From positions 8,249,167-8,313,166 of the forward strand of contig OZ038465.1 of assembly GCA_964036295.1 (NCBI GenBank): a DNA stretch of 64,000 nucleotides, in the 5' to 3' direction. The translations under genes were made by a program, and so were the position numbers. Numbering within the stretch: position 1 is the first letter of the stretch; each line of letters begins with the position of its first letter. The notes beneath the pieces were generated by a model. It saw only the letters and a list, made by a program, of their open reading frames with translations, made no database searches and was not told where the DNA came from. Source of the stretch: Plumapathes pennacea (lineage: Eukaryota; Cnidaria; Anthozoa; Antipatharia; Myriopathidae). This document shows positions 58,356 through 64,000 of the stretch, in pieces.

Positions 58356-60896
58356 TCAAACTGAAACGTGGACGTCATCACCAATCAGCAGGAATGGTGC
58401 CCAGTACTTCGTCTCATTAAAAGCCCCCGAGTTCTTCATTTTCTTTGTGGCCTGGTGAAGAGCCGTACTGGCGCTGTTTCCCCGAACTATGCCCTCATAG
58501 AAATACTGCATGAAACACATAGTGGCTTCGTCATCAATAGCCCACAACGACACGAGAACGGAGCGGGCTCCGGCTGCAAGAAAAGCACGTGCAATGCCGA
58601 TCACTCCCTCAGCTTTGATGTCCCCACGACCACTGTGACAGCAGCTTAACACCACAAGATTTGCTCTCACTCCAGTGTTCATCACATCGGCCATAGACAA
58701 GAGATAGTCTTTTTCCTGAACGAGTCCAGGTTCAACGGCATGGACTGGGGCCAGGGCAATTTCACCTCTCTCTGGGTTTCCATGAGCAGCCAGATGCACC
58801 AAACTTACCGATCTTAACCTGTTGAGCACCTCATGTTTAGTGGCCTTGTCGGCTACCAATGGCTCCACATTGAGCAGTCTGCCAATCATCTCCACCTCCC
58901 GCTTGGCCCAAGGCAGCTTTCCAACGTGATACGTTTTTCCCTTGTACTGCACATTCCCCACATCAGGGTCCCCAACAATTAGTGCTCCTGTGTTGCTATG
59001 GTAACTGGCTGGAGAGATACGGATGTGATTTAAGGTTGCGAGTGAAGGAATCACTCGGATTCTGAACTTCTCAGCCAGACACTTGCCATCTGGGCCTTTG
59101 ATGGCTGTGAATGGAACGAAGCTGAAATGACCATCGGGAACAAAGACCAGTTCCTCTGTCGTGCCTCCTTGGTTGTAATCTTGAATTAGGTCGGCCACTG
59201 GAGCGATGAGGAGGTCATAGAGAACTGTCAAAGCGGTACTAGTCGTTTTTGTGGGGTCAGGGATCTTGACTGTGGAGTCAGTTGCAGAACTCTTTTTCTT
59301 CTGTATATTTTCCCACAAAGCATCTGTACCTGATTCTGGTTTCTTTCTGGACTTCGATTTTGGTTGCTCCGGGTGCAGAAACGGCAGAGATCTATCTTCA
59401 CAGTTCACCTGATCCTTGGTGACTTTGTCCACTATGCTATCTTCACAGTTCGCCTCATCCTGGGTGACACCGATTTCGTTGTAGAATTTGTCAACTTTGG
59501 ACTTGATGTAGTCCTTGACTTTTCCTTGTTTGTGTCCAGCTTCTTTCTGTCTCAAAGTGATGTTTCCATTTGGAGCCAGGTGCCACACATACACCATAGG
59601 TACGTTGATGGAAGTGAATAGAATATCACTTCCGCAGCCCATTCTTGCTATCTGCTCAATCTCCACTGCGGTCAGCGTTTGGGTCTGGGGCGCACTAGAG
59701 AATTGGATGCCATATGTTAAGCTCATCATATCTGCCAGAGCCCTCGCCTTCCCTCTGTCGGCGACGGTGAGCGCTTGTAAATGCTGCTTGTCATTTACTA
59801 ATGCTCTGGAAAAGGAGCGGTAGGCTTCGTGAAGTTTGTCGCTGATGTAAACTTTATCATCATCTTCGTTTTCCAGGAGATCTTTAAGGTCTTCGCAATG
59901 CTTGTAAGTCTTCTCATAGGCTGCGATTGCCTTTTTCAGATCATTAGCTCTCTCATACATGCTACCAATAATTAGAGATGAGCTGATTTTGGTCGACTTG
60001 TGTTGCAAGTTTTCGGAAAGTGCAACAAGCACTTCGAGACTTTCTTTTGCCTTTTCTTCGTCACCAAGTAGAACGCTTGCTCTGATTATTTGGACATGTT
60101 GGTCTGCTTGTACATCCTTGTGTCCTAACTCCTTTGCAAGACTCAAAGCGCGTTCGTGGTGTATGAGAGCATTTTCTAGATCATCAAGTTCATCGTAGGC
60201 TCTACCAAGAACCTGGTTTACCCTGCACTGCTCGTTTCTTCCTCCCATTTCTTCACTGATTGTAAGCGCTTCTTTGAAGCATGCAATTGCTTTTCTGGGT
60301 TCTCCCCTTGAGAGGAAGACTCCACCTTCGCCAACGAGGCACTTCTGTGCTAATTCTTTAGGTACCTCTCCCTTTATGATGTCTGTACTTCGTTTCATGC
60401 ATTCAGCGGCCTTTTCGTCGTTACCAAGTGACAGATACACGTCACACAGATCCTTGTAGGTCTGTACTTTCTGAAGAGTGTCCGAGGCAAAGTCCAAAGC
60501 CTGCTCGAGCGATTCTCTGGCTCGTTTTAAATCACCGGCGTTTTTGTACAGAGTTCCAAGCAACCTGTATGTGCTCCACCTGAAATCTTTGTGGAAATAG
60601 TTTGGTATCTCTTTTTGTATTGCTACGCTCATTTCAGTGTATTTAATGGCTTCTTTAAAATCCGATAGCAACGAGAAAGCTAACCCAATGGACTTGTAGG
60701 CGGTAGCTATTCCGCTGTCTCTACACTCACCCGGCGGAAGTAACTTTGCCACTTCTACCAACTCAAGTGTAAGAACCAGTGCATGTTCTTTTCTAGCGGT
60801 CGCTTGAAGGTACGAACCAATGTTTGTTACCAATCTAAAAACAAAGGTCACCGCTCTGTTGAGCTCTACACCAGTAAGAGAACGTATATTTTCCAT
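58356..60896 (-). CDS. TPR-CHAT protein, diverged member, 846 aa
   Basis: Single coding exon. ATG at 60896 is chosen: the frame goes eight codons further only through a TTG, and an acceptor (TTTGCATTGCAG) ends 13 bases before the ATG. TPRs at about 60-345 ([105 protein letters not shown]). CHAT N-lobe [18 protein letters not shown]. The linker is longer than in the others and has CEDRSLP at 499-505, preceded by a duplicated NCED (483-486). CHAT core with His705 (HLAAHG) and Cys753 (LSCCHSGRG). Its C-terminus ([20 protein letters not shown]) is nearest to the 19.6-kb gene at the other end of the cluster, so these two are probably the older lineage that flanks the young array. Confidence 0.9.
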   Translation of the reverse strand: MENIRSLTGVELNRAVTFVFRLVTNIGSYLQATARKEHALVLTLELVEVAKLLPPGECRDSGIATAYKSIGLAFSLLSDFKEAIKYTEMSVAIQKEIPNYFHKDFRWSTYRLLGTLYKNAGDLKRARESLEQALDFASDTLQKVQTYKDLCDVYLSLGNDEKAAECMKRSTDIIKGEVPKELAQKCLVGEGGVFLSRGEPRKAIACFKEALTISEEMGGRNEQCRVNQVLGRAYDELDDLENALIHHERALSLAKELGHKDVQADQHVQIIRASVLLGDEEKAKESLEVLVALSENLQHKSTKISSSLIIGSMYERANDLKKAIAAYEKTYKHCEDLKDLLENEDDDKVYISDKLHEAYRSFSRALVNDKQHLQALTVADRGKARALADMMSLTYGIQFSSAPQTQTLTAVEIEQIARMGCGSDILFTSINVPMVYVWHLAPNGNITLRQKEAGHKQGKVKDYIKSKVDKFYNEIGVTQDEANCEDSIVDKVTKDQVNCEDRSLPFLHPEQPKSKSRKKPESGTDALWENIQKKKSSATDSTVKIPDPTKTTSTALTVLYDLLIAPVADLIQDYNQGGTTEELVFVPDGHFSFVPFTAIKGPDGKCLAEKFRIRVIPSLATLNHIRISPASYHSNTGALIVGDPDVGNVQYKGKTYHVGKLPWAKREVEMIGRLLNVEPLVADKATKHEVLNRLRSVSLVHLAAHGNPERGEIALAPVHAVEPGLVQEKDYLLSMADVMNTGVRANLVVLSCCHSGRGDIKAEGVIGIARAFLAAGARSVLVSLWAIDDEATMCFMQYFYEGIVRGNSASTALHQATKKMKNSGAFNETKYWAPFLLIGDDVHVSV

Positions 60897-62492
60897 GTCC
60901 TTGTCAAAACTGCAATGCAAATAAGAAAGCAGTATTAGACAAACAGGATTAATTAAAAATCAGCAGTAATCAATATGTGTTGCCTGGCTGATTTCTCAAG
61001 CTTACAGGTCAGGGTCCGATTGTTTAAACCCGATTAAGCCAACGTAGGATTAACTAAATGATTTTTCTTAGCTGCAGTGTTGATCAAAGACTAAAAAGTT
61101 TGTTTTATCTCAGAACTTATCAAGGAAGTTGTGTTGTGAGCGACTGGTCTCCCCGTTTTCACTTAATGATGACAAAAACCGTTTGGCCCTGAATCATGCA
61201 GGATTTTAGCCTAATCGTACTTTGGGCATCTGGGCCCACAGGCAGCCCAAGTTGTGGGGGGAATGTTTATGACCAAATACTGAACGAAACTTATCTGGTG
61301 TGTTTATCTGTACCTCGACTGCCTGTGTCAGCTGCTTCAGATAAATATATCAAGTTAATAGTTTCATTCATTCTATTTCAGTATTCAATGGATATTTTCC
61401 GTATCATAAACAGCTTACAGGATCAAATACTCGCCCCAGATCCCCACCGGTTTTGGCTACCTGTGGCGATAACAAATTGTAGCCGTGAGGCGTTTACAGA
61501 GGTTACCAGTCCTCGGCAGCATTCCACTGAATCTGTAGTTACGTAGCTGGAATAAATCATCCTTATGCCGTAGGCTCTCGGTTTCCGGATAAATGAAATA
61601 CAAACAAGAATTGAAAGCGGAAAATATGAACGACAGCCGCAGGTCCGAGAACTTGTTGACTCATGCGGTAAATGAAGAGGCCATGAGCGCGTAAAGCGAG
61701 ACCAGCTGTTACCTAAAAGGGACATCCGTCGGCTGATTATCTCAAATATAAAGAGCAAATCTCTAGTTCATAAGTCAGTGAATGAGCCGGACGTATCCAT
61801 CAGACCGAAGTGCGAAATACAGAACGCTTTGTTTACAAGTTCGAATTGCATTCTTAGAATTTTGCAGGTCAGTTATAGTCATCATAGAGACGCTGGTGAG
61901 TTTGGTGGCAATCCGGCCTTGATTATTGATTCAATCTAGCGGTTTTTAAAAGTACGTTTTCTGCCTGTACATTGATCAAAACATCATGGTAACCGGCAAC
62001 CGGCTCTGCTGCTTGACCCCCGATGAACCAGTTGCCGCTCTCATTGACACACATTCAGTGACTAATGTTGACATATCTGCAGCTCTTCACTTGCAGTTTT
62101 TTCCAGTCTTTTTTTATATTAAAGAAGACTTCAGCAGATTGTGACTCGGGCGTGGGTCAGAACGACACACCAATTCAAGCGTTTCATCCCGTGTTAATAA
62201 TCTAGCTTACTGTCATTTCTACGACGCGGAGTGACCATGAGTTTACATATCAGAACCAGCCTTTACTTAGTTTTACTTACGTTTACTTTCAGGTGGACTG
62301 GACTTCGTTGGGGGACTACATACACTTCTGTTTGTTAGCCTTGCGGTTGCGAATAGCTTGGCGGGGGTTCCCCGATTGACGTTTTACGTATCTTGCGCAG
62401 CGCCCAGTTCTGCGATTCCACACACACGTGCAAATTATGCGCATTTCTATCTTATCTTATCTGATACCCTCAGTATTTTGGGAACGTAATGT

Positions 62493-62600
62493 GCGGTTCT
62501 CAAAACCCTTACCCTGTTTTAGGCCCCTGTTTAGGCCAAAATTTGTGTTTTTTCATGCCACATTTCAAACCTTGTTTTGGCAAGCTCGTAGCCTGTCAGC
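62493..62600 (+). repeat. Decayed copy of the CCCTATTTCAGACC repeat family
   Basis: TCAAAACCCTTACCCTGTTT, then GGCCAAAATTTGTG, matches the left interior of the 31371-34991 insertion (GAAAACCCTTACCCTATTTC, ACCAAAAATTTGCG). Ends were not found. Confidence 0.5.
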
Positions 62601-62654
62601 AAGAGACCGGGTCGAGTAAGGCCGCTGGCGTGTTGCATTGTGTGCTCATATTTC

Positions 62655-62662
62655 AAGATGGC
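62655..62662 (+). promoter_or_regulatory. YY1-like site, TSC2 promoter
   Basis: AAGATGGC lies about 90 bp before the TSC2 ATG, in a TATA-less region. The same core is present in the L12/CLC-7 promoter. Motif match only. Confidence 0.4.
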
Positions 62663-62751
62663 TGATGTTTTCGGTTCTTTTCGACTAGAGAGCAATGAAT
62701 TTTGATATGTTCCGTCTGCGTTGGAACTGATCTAGCAAGGAAAGAGCTGAG

Positions 62752-64000
62752 ATGTCAAAGGCACCCGTCAGTGAAGGCTTCCGACAAAAGGTTAAGCAGT
62801 TCTTCGGCGGCAAGAAAGGAAATGCTCTCACGAGTAATCTGGGACCCAGGAGCGAGGGGGTCATTTTCCATCAGGAATTGCTTCAGGTATGAAAAAAAAA
62901 TAACATTCTCAGGACACAATCAGTATGAATTTTAGGTTTTTTTGGTTGTAGAGCCTCGCAATGCTGATATTTTGTTTCTTCTACGGAAAATTTCCAGGAA
63001 ATTGGCAGAGAAAGTCCCCTTGCAAACCGTATCAAAGTCTTGAGAGATTTGTGTGATTTTCTTCCTGGACGACGCCTGGAAGATGTAAGAATGATCTTTT
63101 GTCATGAAGTTTCAGTCGTTGACTTTAGTGAGCTTTGTCTTGAGTCTCTAGGTTTGCAGTGTACAGTATTTTCTTACTGTCAAAATTATATGCAATGAGA
63201 TGATGCTTTTTCACTGACGCCCTCTTGTACAAACAAATTACTAGAGGTATATAAAAGGGTCACTATTTTAACCCCAAGATGGCATTTTGAGGGGTTGACA
63301 GCCTGGGGTGGAGCCTACTCATACAAAAAGTCCATCCTCCCCCACCCCCCTCCATACACGCACATGCACACACACACACACACACCTCCCCTTGGGTTAC
63401 CAACATCATGCCGAGTATGTGATTGGGACCAGAGACTGATCACTTACCCTATCATGCTTACTAAGAAACTGAATGAGGAAGTAGAATTATTGATAAGGCA
63501 ATTATAAGATGTATGATGTATGTATAATATACAGACTTTTGTTAATTGTTGTTGTTGTTGTTGTTGTGTTAGCATGCAGTTGAGACTGGATGGATAGCAG
63601 TGGAGGACCTCCTTCATCCCAATTGTCCTGCTGAAGCTCGACATATTGCTCTGCATTTCCTTACCATCATGGTGACAAATCAGGTAAAGCTGAAGATCAG
63701 ACAGCACTCACTCACAATAGGAATAAGGTACATGTGGTTTCCACTGTTGTTAATGCCTTGGCTCATGTACATTCCAGAAGTGAATATCTAGTTAAGGATG
63801 CTGTGCCTGAGCCCATGGATGCACTGTGCACGCAAGATGATTTTTGTAGCCTATGAAGATCAAACTTTTGGCCAGGTTTTAGCAGTTGACTCATTACTGT
63901 GTATGTTGTGGGTTCACTTTGATCATGTTTTAAATATTTTTCACAGTTTGAAAAGCTTGGTCTACTCAGGGCTAAATTCTTCCTTGTAGTTGCACAGCAT
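62752..64000 (+). CDS. TSC2: Tuberin (TSC2), first four coding exons; runs off the window
   Basis: TSC2 is the GTPase-activating subunit of the TSC complex that switches off Rheb and mTORC1 at the lysosome. Coding exons are 62752-62886, 62998-63084, 63573-63683 and 63947 to the window end. All joins are GT-AG and phase 0, giving 129 residues here. The start is supported by an in-frame TGA at 62728 and by its fit to the family N-terminus. Recognisable tuberin features are LANRIKVLRDLCD, HAVETGWIAVEDLLHPN, PAEARHIALHFLTIMV and FEKLGLLRAKFFLVV, the start of the tuberin N-terminal alpha-solenoid (HEAT) region. The GAP domain lies far beyond the window. Exon 4 continues past 64000. Confidence 0.9.
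63361..63387 (+). repeat. (CA)n microsatellite in TSC2 intron 2
   Basis: ACACACAC run directly after a C-rich stretch (CCTCCCCCACCCCCCTCC at about 63337-63353). Confidence 0.8.

Larger units (their letters stand above)
60910..62751. other. Divergent spacer between TPR-CHAT cluster and TSC2
   Basis: Must hold the 5' UTR exon and promoter of the 58.4-kb gene (minus) and the TSC2 promoter (plus). No coding exon is seen. A decayed relative of the repeats in the 3.6-kb insertion (AAAACCCTTACCCTGTTTTAG) lies at 62493-62600. Confidence 0.5.

Noticed and set aside
19568..60459. Many plus-strand ORFs of 60-160 codons across the TPR-CHAT genes
   Set aside because: They are antisense shadows of the coding exons; the same shadows recur in each paralogue at the same place.

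Overview
The window is nuclear DNA of an animal, most likely a stony coral or other anthozoan. The evidence is intron-rich genes with metazoan-type splice sites, one minor-spliceosome (U12) intron, many short inverted-repeat elements, and a tandem expansion of TPR-CHAT genes of the kind coral annotations call 'tetratricopeptide repeat protein 28-like'. The organism call is an inference; no species can be fixed from the sequence.

Layout. (1) 1.0-3.1 kb, minus strand: complete four-exon mitochondrial ribosomal protein L12 gene. (2) 3.4-17.0 kb, plus strand: complete 23-exon CLC-7-type lysosomal Cl-/H+ exchanger gene (802 aa), divergent from L12 across a 299-bp spacer. Its introns hold several TIR elements, one nested pair that can be dated by an empty site elsewhere in the window, a U12 intron, and a ladder of partial copies of one exon start. 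(3) 19.3-60.9 kb, all minus strand: a cluster of TPR-CHAT (caspase-like protease) genes. It has seven intact coding exons (19.6, 24.1, 28.5, 38.0, 48.3, 53.5 and 58.4 kb), one copy with a 1-base frameshift (43.2 kb), one N-terminal remnant (56.1 kb) and one C-terminal CHAT remnant (19.3 kb). (4) 62.75 kb to the end, plus strand: first four coding exons of the tuberin (TSC2) gene, which runs off the window.

The TPR-CHAT cluster is the unusual part. Its five central genes lie in a tandem repeat with a period close to 5.17 kb. One spacer is enlarged to 9.5 kb by four insertions, each recognisable because the paralogous spacers are empty sites. Every copy seems to be built the same way: a 3' splice site 8-24 bases before the ATG, then the whole protein in one exon, made of N-terminal TPRs, a CHAT N-lobe, a variable linker with a conserved CEDRSLP-like motif, and a C-terminal CHAT core with a His/Cys dyad. 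The TPR halves differ between copies while the CHAT halves are almost the same, as expected for sensors feeding one shared protease output. The copy at 24.1 kb has Ser where the catalytic Cys should be.

How the genes work together: L12, CLC-7 and TSC2 are unrelated housekeeping genes and the TPR-CHAT cluster sits between the last two. A role of the cluster in immunity or cell death is an inference from domain analogy, not shown by the sequence.
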